Shown here: piece by piece, positions 8,012 to 15,796 of the stretch
How the letters are laid out: each line of letters starts with the position of its first letter
Position numbering within the stretch: position 1 is the stretch's first letter
Assembly (NCBI RefSeq): GCF_046156175.1
Contig: NZ_JAYLVL010000002.1
Span: 496,001-560,000 of the forward strand
Length of the DNA stretch: 64,000 nt
Source of the DNA: Lacisediminihabitans sp046156175
Lineage (GTDB): Bacteria > Actinomycetota > Actinomycetes > Actinomycetales > Microbacteriaceae
Direction: 5' to 3'
The notes under the pieces: model-generated
Told to the model about the DNA's origin: nothing
Database searches by the model: none
Seen by the model: only the letters and a program-made list of their open reading frames with translations
Made by a program: the position numbers and the translations under genes

Positions 8012-9462
8012 GACAAGACTCCAGTGACAGCCGGCGGACGAGATACGGTCGCGGTCAGCGATCGGACATAAAGCAGATCGCGGATGCCCGCGAGCCACCG
8101 TGTGCTGGCGAGCAACTGCAGCCCCAGCAGTCCGAGTGCGGGCAGTAGCAGCAGCCAGGCGGGGGCAGCGGAGATCGGGAACGCGGGTTGAATGGCGGAG
8201 GTGAAGGTGTGCAAGAACACCACATAACCGGCCGCGAGAAGCACGGTCGCGCCGATGCCACCGACAAAGGTTCGCACGGTGAAGTTCGTCATCAGCGCGA
8301 AGGCCAGCGCGACGGAGGCCGTGAGGGATACGAATGCGAGCAATCCGAGCGTCGCCGCTGAGGTGGAGGGGAAGAGAATCAGAGTTACGGCCAGCAGAGT
8401 TGCGGTCGGCACCACGACCCCGACCACTATCGATACACCGAGAGATGCACGCGTGTGGGGTGTGACAGGTGGCAGATCCCGGTCGATGGCGTGCTCGCTC
8501 ACGCCCATCCCGGCGCCCAGAAACAATGCGGACTTGAAGAGCGAGTGAGCGATCAGGTGGAAGATCGCCGCGGCGAACAAGCCGAGGCCGCACGCCATGA
8601 TCATGAATCCCATCTGCCCCATGGTCGAGAACACCAATCGGCCCTTCACGTCCGCCCGGACCAACCGGACGGCGGCGGCATAGGTGAGTGTCGCGGCTCC
8701 TGCCAGAAACACCACCGTCATGACTGAGGTGTGCAGCGCGATAATGGGAGCGAATCGGAACAGCAGGATCGCTCCCGCATTGACGACGCCCGCGTGCATC
8801 AGCGCGGATACGGGGGTGGGTGCCGCCAAGGTGAAAGGCAACCAGCCCTGGAACGGGACCTGGCTGGAGCGCGCCAACGCGCCCGTCACGAGCAGTGCCG
8901 CGACGATCAGTTGACCCGGTAGGGGAAGGGCCGCACACACGGCGGCCAGCTGCCCCCAGGACACGTCCCCTCCGGAGGCCGCCAGCAGCACGATCACAGC
9001 CAGCACGAACGCAGCGTCGGCGATGATGAATCTCACGGCGGTGGACCGCACCCCTCGCCGAGCCTGAGCCAACGGCCAATACGTGCCCAGTAGCAGCAGC
9101 AGAGCGAGCCCAGCGCCCATCCACCCGACCGCGAACACCGCCACCGAGCCTGCACACAGCATCAGCACGGTGAATCCCGTCAGGAGGGTGCACGAGGCCA
9201 CAAACCACAGCTGGCGAGTGTCGCCGCGAAGGTACCGGAGCGCGAAAGCCTGGATCAGGGTGCTCAGCCCCAGCACCAACGCCGACAACACCACCGCGAG
9301 ACCATCCCATCGAAGCGTCGTCTGACCTACCCCCACCGGCACAGGGGAAGACGAGAAGACAGGAGGAATCGCAGCGACCGCGATGACGAATCCGACACCG
9401 ATCATCGTCGCCACGAGGCGGGCGACGACCTCGGCCACACCGCCCGATCGAGTGTTGTTCAT
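8008..9462 (-). CDS. dabB: DabB, NuoL/ND5-like membrane subunit of DAB transporter
   Basis: This 484-residue, very hydrophobic protein has the proton-channel antiporter fold of complex I subunit NuoL. Diagnostic stretches are SSQVPFQGWLPFTLAAPTPV, SALMHAGVVNAG, STMGQMGFMIMACGLG and FHLIAHSLFKSALFLGAGM, with the conserved Lys and His residues of proton-translocating subunits. No other complex I genes are nearby and dabA follows directly, so the DAB role is clear. GAGAGG precedes the ATG by about six bases. It is the first gene of a four-gene coupled operon and is expected to carry the cations that energise CO2 hydration. Confidence 0.92.
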   Translation of the reverse strand: MNNTRSGGVAEVVARLVATMIGVGFVIAVAAIPPVFSSSPVPVGVGQTTLRWDGLAVVLSALVLGLSTLIQAFALRYLRGDTRQLWFVASCTLLTGFTVLMLCAGSVAVFAVGWMGAGLALLLLLGTYWPLAQARRGVRSTAVRFIIADAAFVLAVIVLLAASGGDVSWGQLAAVCAALPLPGQLIVAALLVTGALARSSQVPFQGWLPFTLAAPTPVSALMHAGVVNAGAILLFRFAPIIALHTSVMTVVFLAGAATLTYAAAVRLVRADVKGRLVFSTMGQMGFMIMACGLGLFAAAIFHLIAHSLFKSALFLGAGMGVSEHAIDRDLPPVTPHTRASLGVSIVVGVVVPTATLLAVTLILFPSTSAATLGLLAFVSLTASVALAFALMTNFTVRTFVGGIGATVLLAAGYVVFLHTFTSAIQPAFPISAAPAWLLLLPALGLLGLQLLASTRWLAGIRDLLYVRSLTATVSRPPAVTGVLS

Positions 9463-9567
9463 ACCCGCCTCTCAAAACGCGTTAATCAAAACACGAAAAA
9501 CATAGCACGTATTAAATTGCGGGTATCGGGAAAGCGGGGAATCAATGTGGTGGGGGAGAATGGGCGG
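9463..9567. promoter_or_regulatory. divergent dabB / regulator control region with direct repeats
   Basis: This AT-richer gap contains two copies of TCAAAACRCG, at 9472-9481 and 9486-9495, spaced 14 bases centre to centre and joined by TTAA. The repeats lie just upstream of the dabB ribosome site, a place where a bound repressor would block dabB expression. The AT-rich block around 9495-9517 probably carries promoter elements, but no clear -35/-10 pair was assigned. Binding by the adjacent winged-helix protein is inferred. Confidence 0.45.
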
Positions 9568-9870
9568 ATGGCGCACTGGACGTTTCTGACGAATCACGCC
9601 CACGTGCTGCTGTGCGTAGCGGATAACCCGAACGCCCGACTTCGGGACGTGGCTGAACAGGTCGGCATCACCGAGCGGGCAGCGCAACGCATCGTCACCG
9701 AGCTGGAAGAAGCCGGCTACCTCGAGCGGGAGCGCGACGGCCGACGCACCATCTACCGGCTCAACACGGCCATGCCGTTGCGGCATCCACTGGACCGCGA
9801 CCACCGCATCGGAGAACTTCTTGCGACGTTCGCCAACTCCGCAACCCGCACGGATAGCCCCTCGATATGA
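9568..9870 (+). CDS. winged-helix regulator divergent from DAB operon
   Basis: The 100-residue protein is a compact MarR/ArsR-like winged helix: WTFLTNHAHVLLCVADNP, then LRDVAEQVGITERAAQRIV as helix-turn-helix and EEAGYLERERDGRRTIYRLN as recognition end and wing. ATG at 9568 is preferred to a TTG at 9517 because it has a GGGGGAG ribosome site and matches the usual family start. No sensor domain is seen. Divergent placement and the direct repeats between the two genes suggest it regulates dabB-dabA-PII-DUF6671 and itself. Confidence 0.8.
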   Translation: MAHWTFLTNHAHVLLCVADNPNARLRDVAEQVGITERAAQRIVTELEEAGYLERERDGRRTIYRLNTAMPLRHPLDRDHRIGELLATFANSATRTDSPSI

Positions 9871-9966
9871 CGATGGTGACCCATCGATGGTGGCGGTAGG
9901 ACCGACTTCCGTGGCTTGAGACCCTCGATGGCCCGGCCCAACGCCTGTCGCCGCTAACGTGGGTGG

Positions 9967-11247
9967 ATGGCGGAACTTTCCACAGCTGAGATGCGTGTCC
10001 TCGAGTGCATTGATGACGAGGCTCTCGTGGGCGATCTGGTGGAGTTGATTCGCGTGCCCAGCGTGACGGGCTCCGATGCGGAGTCTGATCTCCAGCATCG
10101 CGGTGCCGATACGCTACGCGAGCTTGGTTTCGAGGTGGACACCTGGAAGTTCGATCTCGATGAGTTGTTCGCGCATCCGGATTTTCCTGGCATCGAAGCA
10201 GAGCGGCGCGAAGGCTACGGGGTGGTTGGCACTCTGGGCGGTTCGACGGTTGGAAACCCAGCGTTGGTGCTGCAGGGCCACGTCGATGTGGTGCCGACGG
10301 GCGATCTGGACAAGTGGATCGACCGCGATCCCTGGAGCGGCGCAGTCCGAGGCGGGCTACTCCTCGGGCGCGGTGCCTGCGACATGAAGGCCGGAGTTGC
10401 CGCCAACATGGCTGTAGCGCGAGCACTCGCAGTGTCGGGAGTGATCCTCGAGCGGGGGTTCGGATTGCATTCGGTCGTGAGCGAGGAAGATGGGGGGTTG
10501 GGAGCGTTCGCGACAATGCTGCGCGGCCACCGCGCGGAAGCGGCCGTCTTGTCGGAGCCCACGAGCGGCCGACTTGTAGTGGCGAACGCCGGCGCGCTCA
10601 CGTTCGAGCTGCGGGTTGCGGGCCGCGCGGCGCACGGCAGTATGCGGCTGGAAGGTCAGAGCGCGTTCGATGCGTTCCTGCCGGTGCATGCAGCGCTTCT
10701 CGAGCTCGAGCGAGAGCGCAATGCCGAGTCTGATCCGCTCTTCAGCACGACCTCCCTTCCATACCCGATCTCTGTTGGGACCGTGCGTGCCGGCGACTGG
10801 GCAAGTAGCGTTCCCGACTTGCTGATCGCACAGGGGCGTCTTGGGGTGCGTCTCGACGAAGCGCCTGCGGATGCTCGAGCGGCCCTTGAGACAGCTATTG
10901 CTCGTGTATCGCTGAATGATCCGTGGTTGCGCGACCACCCTGTTGAGGTGGATTGGCGGGGTGGACAATTCGCCAGCGGCCGCATCGATGGCGCGCATCC
11001 CTTTATTGATGAGGTCGCCGCCGCGATCTCTGCCGTCGAAGGGCGCGAAACAGAACGGGCGGCCGCGCCGTATGGCAGCGACCTTCGACTCTATGCCGGC
11101 ATAGGTGGCATCCCGACCCTGCACTACGGACCCGGGGACGTGCGCTTTGCCCATGCCCCTCGCGAGCAAGTGGAGATCGAAGAGCTTTTGAGGGTGACCC
11201 GCTCACTCGCGGTCTTGGCAGCCCGCACCTGTGGAGCCCATCTCTAA
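9967..11247 (+). CDS. M20-family deacylase/peptidase (ArgE/DapE-like)
   Basis: The 426-residue enzyme has the M20 dizinc site: H105 and D107 in QGHVDVVP, bridging D139 in GACDMKAG, general base and ligand E173-E174 in SEEDGG, and a late His in FAHAPREQ. A dimerisation insertion lies in the middle (AGRAAHGSM). Such enzymes remove N-acyl groups from amino acids or diamino acids; this branch resembles the ArgE/DapE-like deacylases, and the exact substrate cannot be read from sequence. It stands alone between the DAB regulator and the CYTH-CHAD gene. No strong ribosome site precedes the ATG. Confidence 0.85.
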   Translation: MAELSTAEMRVLECIDDEALVGDLVELIRVPSVTGSDAESDLQHRGADTLRELGFEVDTWKFDLDELFAHPDFPGIEAERREGYGVVGTLGGSTVGNPALVLQGHVDVVPTGDLDKWIDRDPWSGAVRGGLLLGRGACDMKAGVAANMAVARALAVSGVILERGFGLHSVVSEEDGGLGAFATMLRGHRAEAAVLSEPTSGRLVVANAGALTFELRVAGRAAHGSMRLEGQSAFDAFLPVHAALLELERERNAESDPLFSTTSLPYPISVGTVRAGDWASSVPDLLIAQGRLGVRLDEAPADARAALETAIARVSLNDPWLRDHPVEVDWRGGQFASGRIDGAHPFIDEVAAAISAVEGRETERAAAPYGSDLRLYAGIGGIPTLHYGPGDVRFAHAPREQVEIEELLRVTRSLAVLAARTCGAHL

Positions 11248-11446
11248 GTGATTGCGGTTTCCCGGTTTCCCAGATCGTCTCGTTGCGACGACCCTGCCGC
11301 AGCGATAGGGGCCGCTCAAGTCGAACGTCGTCTGGCGTGATGGCCCTCACGACATCGACGCGTGGAGTCTCCTCCCCCATCGCCGATCCCCCCGTCGCCG
11401 ATCCCCGATTCATCCGCCATTCACCGTCGAGACCTACACTCTCGTC

Positions 11447-12958
11447 ATGGTGAACCCGGATTCAGCGGAGATCGAGCGCAAGTACGACGTCACGTCGTCG
11501 ACCGCAGTACCGGACCTGCCGTCGATCGACGGGGTCTCCCGGGTGGAGGGGTCCCAGGTCTTCGTCCTCGACGCCGTGTACTTCGACACCGCGGACTTCG
11601 TTCTCGCCGCGCATCACATCACCCTGCGGCGGCGCACCGGCGGGGATGACGCGGGATGGCACCTGAAACTGCCGGTGTCGGACGACGAACGCTCCGAACT
11701 TCATGAGCCTCTCGGCACGGACCCGCAATCCGTACCTCGCCGACTGCGCGAGCAGGTGGCGGTGCTCGTGCGTGCAGGCGAACTCGCTCCCATCGTGCAC
11801 CTCACCACCCGCCGCACCGTGCACCGGCTGCGCGGACCACACGACGAGCTTCTCGCCCTGTTCTGCGACGACGAGGTGACAACGCAACGGCTGGCCGGCG
11901 ATCCGCTCGAGCAACACTGGCGGGAGTGGGAGCTCGAGCTTGTCGACGGGCACATCCCCCTTCTCGACGCGGCCGAACGGCTGTTCTCCGCCTCTCGCGT
12001 CTCACGTTCCGACTCCCGTTCGAAGCTCGCTCGCGCTCTCGGAGACAGCGTGCCGGAACATCCGCAACCGGCTGCGCTCGGTCGTGATACGGCCGGCGCG
12101 CTGCTGGTCACGGCCCTGCGGGAATACCGCGACGAACTCGCGCGAACCGATCCCCTCGTGCGGGAAGACCGGCCGGAGTCGATCCATGACATGCGTGTCG
12201 CGACCGCCAAATTCCGCGCCGCCGTAGGCACTTTCCACAGCCTCCTCGCCGATGACGAGGCGACCACGCTCCGCACGGAACTGGGATGGATCGGGCACAT
12301 CCTGGGCGCCGCGCGCGACCTCGACGTGATCGCCGCCCGTCTCGCCGGTCGGCTGCGCACCGAGTCGCAGCCCCAGATCATCGGACCGATCGGCGAGCGG
12401 ATGTCCCACCAGCTCTCCGAAGACACCTCAGCCGCGAAGGCGGTGCTGCTCGAGTCCCTGGACTCGGCTCGCTACTTCCGGCTTCTCGACCTGATCGATG
12501 CCTTCGTCGCCGACCCGCCGCTGCGGGAGAGCGCCAACGGTGCGGCCGCCGCTGTGCTTCCCGGCATCGTCGATCACCGCATCCGCGCACTGTTCACGGC
12601 GATGCACGATGCAGACCAGACGATCGATCGCTCCCGTCACGACCTCGCGCTTCACGAGGTGCGGAAAGCGGCGAAAGAGGTGCGTTACGGCGCCGAGGTG
12701 CTGCTGCCGATCCGGCCGAATCGGGCGCGTCGACTCGCGAAGATCGCCAAGCTGGTGCAGGACACGCTCGGCGAGCAGCACGACAGTGTCGTCGCGCGCC
12801 AGACCCTCGAGCGGCTGGCTGCCGCCTCCTACCTGCTCGGAGACAACGGCTTCACGTACGGACGACTCCACCACACCGAACAGGACCTCGGAGAAGACGC
12901 GGAGGCGCGCTACGAGAAGTTGCTGCGCCGCATCCCCAGGAGCATCCGACAGGCCTGA
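11447..12958 (+). CDS. CYTH-CHAD domain protein
   Basis: The 503-residue protein has an N-terminal CYTH triphosphate-tunnel domain (about residues 5-205) with the signature ExExK as E8-I-E10-R-K12, followed by a helical CHAD domain (about 215-495) with conserved His-rich helices (SIHDMRVATAKFRA; LHEVRKAAKEVRYGAE). CYTH enzymes bind inorganic tri- or polyphosphate and CHAD domains bind polyphosphate, so a role in polyphosphate metabolism or granule association is likely. It converges on the rhodopsin gene and shares a strong hairpin with it. Confidence 0.9.
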   Translation: MVNPDSAEIERKYDVTSSTAVPDLPSIDGVSRVEGSQVFVLDAVYFDTADFVLAAHHITLRRRTGGDDAGWHLKLPVSDDERSELHEPLGTDPQSVPRRLREQVAVLVRAGELAPIVHLTTRRTVHRLRGPHDELLALFCDDEVTTQRLAGDPLEQHWREWELELVDGHIPLLDAAERLFSASRVSRSDSRSKLARALGDSVPEHPQPAALGRDTAGALLVTALREYRDELARTDPLVREDRPESIHDMRVATAKFRAAVGTFHSLLADDEATTLRTELGWIGHILGAARDLDVIAARLAGRLRTESQPQIIGPIGERMSHQLSEDTSAAKAVLLESLDSARYFRLLDLIDAFVADPPLRESANGAAAAVLPGIVDHRIRALFTAMHDADQTIDRSRHDLALHEVRKAAKEVRYGAEVLLPIRPNRARRLAKIAKLVQDTLGEQHDSVVARQTLERLAAASYLLGDNGFTYGRLHHTEQDLGEDAEARYEKLLRRIPRSIRQA

Positions 12959-12979
12959 ACGCCGTCGCCCCACACACCA

Positions 12980-13012
12980 ACGGCGCGCTCCCTCGGTGAG
13001 GAAGCGCGCCGT
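12980..13012. terminator. bidirectional terminator between CYTH-CHAD and rhodopsin genes
   Basis: A perfect 10-base inverted repeat ACGGCGCGCT / AGCGCGCCGT (12980-12989 and 13003-13012) continues inside with CCTC/GAGG around a GGT loop after one mismatch. It lies between two convergent genes, the normal place for a shared terminator, although no long T-run follows on either strand. Confidence 0.7.
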
Positions 13013-13054
13013 CGTCCGTGCCGCTTGCAGGAGCGGCGGTGGTGACCGTGTCTG

Positions 13055-13873
13055 CTACTTGCGGATAACAGGCACGTCGTCGTGAGCGGACTCTACTGCC
13101 GCGAATTCAGGGTTCTCCTCGTAAGACTTCGCCTTGGCGACTCCGAAGATGATCAGGGCATAGACGGCTTTGGCCACGATGTCTGCGATCGAGTAGCCGA
13201 CCTGCTTCGAGACCCAGGCATCCGCACCGCCGATATTGAGAAGCGGGAGCAGGTACGCGATCGGGTAGACGCCCCAGCTGAGCAGGAGAAGGAAGCGAAG
13301 CCGACCGAGGGTCTTGCGAACCGAGGGCGGCTGCGTGTTGAGCGACTTGCTGAGCTGCACGAAGAGCACGTAGAGGATATACGCGAAGGGGATGGTGGAG
13401 AGGAGGCCGAAGAGACCGCGCAGGCCGTTGTCGCCGCTGATCTCACCCGGGTAGCCGAGCGCGATCATGAGCGCCGCGGCCGGGACCAGTCGCATGAGCA
13501 GGCCGGACTGCACCTTGCGTGCGAGCGCGAGCACCGCGACCAGTTCGACGAGCAGCAGGGGTACCGTCAGCAGCCAGTCGACATAGCGATAGCCCTCGTT
13601 GAACGACACCCCGACGGCCTGGCTGTAGTTGCCGTTGCCGCCGACCGCCTTGGAGACGAAGGCTTCCTTGAACGAGTCGAAGATGCGGAAGTAGTGATAC
13701 GCCGCAATGCCGCACACAATGATCGCAACCGTGATCGCTTGCCGGTAGCGCGGCAGAATCCGTGGAAGGGAGATCAGCAGAAACACTGCAGTGAACAACT
13801 GCGACGCGATGACGAGCGACAGGAAGTTGTAAACGGTGGCGTATTGCCCCTGCGACAGAATGTCGGGAATCAC
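13055..13873 (-). CDS. light-driven proton-pump rhodopsin (xanthorhodopsin/actinorhodopsin-like)
   Basis: This 272-residue seven-helix protein has the residues of an outward proton pump. Helix C reads RYVDWLLTVPLLLVE: R96, proton acceptor D99, T103 and donor E110 (DTE motif). H60 in helix B matches the proteorhodopsin His, D231 is the second counterion and K235 in IADIVAKAVY binds retinal. L107 is at the green-tuning position. G156 (RGLFGLLSTIP) sits where bacteriorhodopsin has Trp138; Gly here opens the site used by antenna carotenoids in xanthorhodopsin. The gene starts with GTG after AAGGAGGA. No retinal or carotenoid synthesis gene is in the window. Confidence 0.93.
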   Translation of the reverse strand: MIPDILSQGQYATVYNFLSLVIASQLFTAVFLLISLPRILPRYRQAITVAIIVCGIAAYHYFRIFDSFKEAFVSKAVGGNGNYSQAVGVSFNEGYRYVDWLLTVPLLLVELVAVLALARKVQSGLLMRLVPAAALMIALGYPGEISGDNGLRGLFGLLSTIPFAYILYVLFVQLSKSLNTQPPSVRKTLGRLRFLLLLSWGVYPIAYLLPLLNIGGADAWVSKQVGYSIADIVAKAVYALIIFGVAKAKSYEENPEFAAVESAHDDVPVIRK

Positions 13874-13908
13874 TGGGTCCTCCTTGGACGTGTGTGAAAG
13901 TGATTGAA

Positions 13909-13978
13909 TTATCTAATTAAAACGATAAGTTAGTAAGAAAGTCAAATGGTTGACTTCGGTCTGCGACCTGACTATGTT
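13909..13978. promoter_or_regulatory. divergent rhodopsin/marR promoter on one palindrome
   Basis: The palindrome AGTCAA-ATGG-TTGACT (13940-13955) forms the -35 boxes of both genes. On the plus strand TTGACT (13950-13955) is followed after 17 bases by TATGTT (13973-13978), a good marR promoter. On the minus strand TTGACT (complement of 13940-13945) faces the rhodopsin gene, with TTTAAT at 18 bases or the stronger GATAAT farther on as -10 choices. TTATC (13909-13913) and GATAA (13924-13928) make a further inverted repeat. A MarR dimer on these sites could control both genes. Confidence 0.65.
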
Positions 13979-14022
13979 CCGCTCCCCTAAACTGGCTTAT
14001 TCGGTAAGAGACAGGAGGTCTC

Positions 14023-14541
14023 ATGAGTACAGAGACTGGTCAGTCTCACACCCTCGACGGATTCCCCGCCGCGGCCGTGGAGTTCGTGAACGTGATGCAG
14101 CGCAACCGCGAGCGAATCGGAGAGGATGCCGGGCTCTCACCGAGCGAACTCCGCGCCCTGTTCCGCGTGGCTGCCGAGGTCAGCGTCACGCCGAAGCAGC
14201 TTGCCGGCTACCTGGACATGACCACCGCGGCGGTCACTTTCATCTCGCGCCGGCTCGTCGAGTCGGGGCTGATGCACCGGGTCGATCACCCGAACGATCG
14301 CCGGAGCCTCTACCTCGAACTCACTCCACTCGCGCACCAGATGATGCTCGATGTGCATCGCGGATTCGTCGAGCTGCTCGAAGCTGCGACGAGTGAGCTC
14401 AGCCCGGCAGAGCTCGCGACCTTCTCGGGAACCCTGCAGTCGGTGGCGCGCTCGATGGTGCGTCACTCGACCCGGTCCGACTCTGCGGAGCCGCGGGAAC
14501 CCCTCCGCTCGAGCGGCGCCGGTTCTCCGACCCACCTCTGA
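14023..14541 (+). CDS. MarR-family regulator divergent from rhodopsin
   Basis: The 172-residue protein has a MarR winged helix: LSPSELRALFRVAAEVSVTP, then KQLAGYLDMTTAAVTFISRRLVESGLM as recognition region and VDHPNDRRSLYLELT as the wing with its DxRS motif. Flanking helices mediate dimerisation. AGGAGGT lies five bases before the ATG. The C-terminal 25 residues are polar and probably disordered. Its promoter and that of the rhodopsin share a palindrome, so it is the best candidate regulator of rhodopsin expression; the ligand is unknown. Confidence 0.87.
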   Translation: MSTETGQSHTLDGFPAAAVEFVNVMQRNRERIGEDAGLSPSELRALFRVAAEVSVTPKQLAGYLDMTTAAVTFISRRLVESGLMHRVDHPNDRRSLYLELTPLAHQMMLDVHRGFVELLEAATSELSPAELATFSGTLQSVARSMVRHSTRSDSAEPREPLRSSGAGSPTHL

Positions 14542-14765
14542 GTCAACAGGGCGACCGTCAGACGAATCGGGCCGCCTATTGCGCCCTCTCACGGATAAGC
14601 GACATTCCCTTGATCTGGGAGGAATATACCTTGATAATTGAGTTGCTTAATAGTCCAACAATCGATGATTCGCCCCGCAGCACCTAGCACGCTTCACTCA
14701 ACCCGACAATCTGCCCGTCACTGGGCGCCGACGTCGACCCGAATCGAAACGGGAGGCCCCCAGTG

Positions 14766-14925
14766 GCGGGCACTTGCCTGTGCGGGCGCTTGCCTGTGCG
14801 GGCGCTTGCCTGTGCGGGCGCTTGCCTGTGCGGGCACTTGCCTGTGCGGGCACTTGCCTGTGCGGGCACTTGCCTGTGCGGGTACGTGCCTGTGTGGGTA
14901 CGTGCCTGTGCGGGCACGTGCGCCG
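14766..14925. repeat. tandem array of a 16-bp unit, about 9.5 copies
   Basis: The unit GCGGGCRCTTGCCTGT repeats head to tail with few changes. Copies 1-7 differ mainly at one A/G position, copies 8-9 read GGGTACGTGCCTGT, and the last is partial. Sixteen is not a multiple of three, so the array is unlikely to code for protein. Each unit holds a small inverted repeat (GGCR..TGCC). It lies between the convergent marR and GAF-ANTAR genes, about 80 bases past the GAF-ANTAR stop; the rest of the 14542-15006 gap shows only an inverted repeat CACTGGG/CCCAGTG (14719-14725, 14759-14765). Confidence 0.9.
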
Positions 14926-15006
14926 GGCGCGAATCACAACGTCGTCGCGCCGATGGTCGCCAACAGAGATCAGGCGATGGTCGTCGCTACGGCGATCAGG
15001 CCGCAG

Positions 15007-15762
15007 TTATCGCACCGCACCCGGTTGTGCCGCGCCGGCGAGCTTGGGGATGAGGTCGAGAGTCCTGTTTGCCACCCCTTCCGCGACGACCCGCAGGCTG
15101 AGGTTGTTGTTGCGCGCATGCGCGCGAAGCAGCAGGAAGGCGTCCTCCATCGACAGCGCGCCGGAGTGGGACAGAACACCCTTGGCCTGCTCGATCAGGA
15201 CCCGACTGTCCAGCGCACGTTGCAACTGTTCGGTGACCAGCTGGGATTGAGCGGCGATGCGCTCCTGGAGGATGCCGATGGTCGCGACATCCGCGAGGGC
15301 CTGCGCGACGGCGGCGTCGCGACGCTTCAGCGTGCCGATGGAGGTGCCGAAGAGATTCATCGTGCCGATGATCTCACCGCGGAGCCGCATCGGCGTGGCG
15401 TGTACCGACAGGAAACCCTGCTCCAGGGCGGCCGCCCGGAAGTCGGGCCACTCCTCCGTGGATGCCTGGATATCGGGAACCGACACCGCCTTGCCGGTGG
15501 TGAAGCAGTCGACACAGGGGCCAGCACCGGCGGCAAGCTGCATGACCTCCACCAGGTCCGCGCGTTCGCTGGTGGATGCCACGACCTGCAGTTTGCCGTT
15601 GCCGTCCGCGAGCATGAGCCCACCGGCCTGTGCATCCAGAATCTCAGTGCACTCGCCCACGAGGGTGTGCAGGAGGTCCACAACGTCGTAATCGGCGGTG
15701 AGGGTGTCCGCGACCGTGACGAAGGCTGCGTTCAGCCTTGCTTCCCTAGACATCGCGCCCAT
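15007..15762 (-). CDS. GAF-ANTAR transcription antitermination regulator (first)
   Basis: The 251-residue protein has a GAF sensor (about residues 25-165; GECTEILDAQAGGLMLAD, GPCVDCFTTGKAVSVPDI, FLSVHATPMRLRGEIIGTMNLF) and a C-terminal ANTAR RNA-binding domain (about 175-235; IEQAKGVLSHSGALSMEDAF). ANTAR proteins bind paired hairpins in leader RNAs to stop termination. The Cys pair in GPCVDC is common in actinobacterial members. AGGAG lies six bases before ATG 15762. A second GAF-ANTAR gene sits 34 bases upstream on the same strand. Confidence 0.88.
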   Translation of the reverse strand: MGAMSREARLNAAFVTVADTLTADYDVVDLLHTLVGECTEILDAQAGGLMLADGNGKLQVVASTSERADLVEVMQLAAGAGPCVDCFTTGKAVSVPDIQASTEEWPDFRAAALEQGFLSVHATPMRLRGEIIGTMNLFGTSIGTLKRRDAAVAQALADVATIGILQERIAAQSQLVTEQLQRALDSRVLIEQAKGVLSHSGALSMEDAFLLLRAHARNNNLSLRVVAEGVANRTLDLIPKLAGAAQPGAVR

Positions 15763-15796
15763 GAGTCACTCCTGTCCTGCACATCGTATCCCGCGG

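Noticed and set aside
5555..9475. A single 1306-codon open frame spanning dabA and the dabB region
   Set aside because: Only the part from 8011 down resembles DabA; upstream the frame is Arg/Gly-rich antisense-like text over dabB, which is clearly coding in another frame with overlapping ATGA.
13055..13873. Sodium-pump or sensory rhodopsin
   Set aside because: The NDQ triad of sodium pumps is absent; D99/T103/E110 are those of a proton pump and no transducer gene is adjacent.
14766..14925. CRISPR array
   Set aside because: Units are 16 bases and directly adjacent, with no unique spacers and no cas genes.
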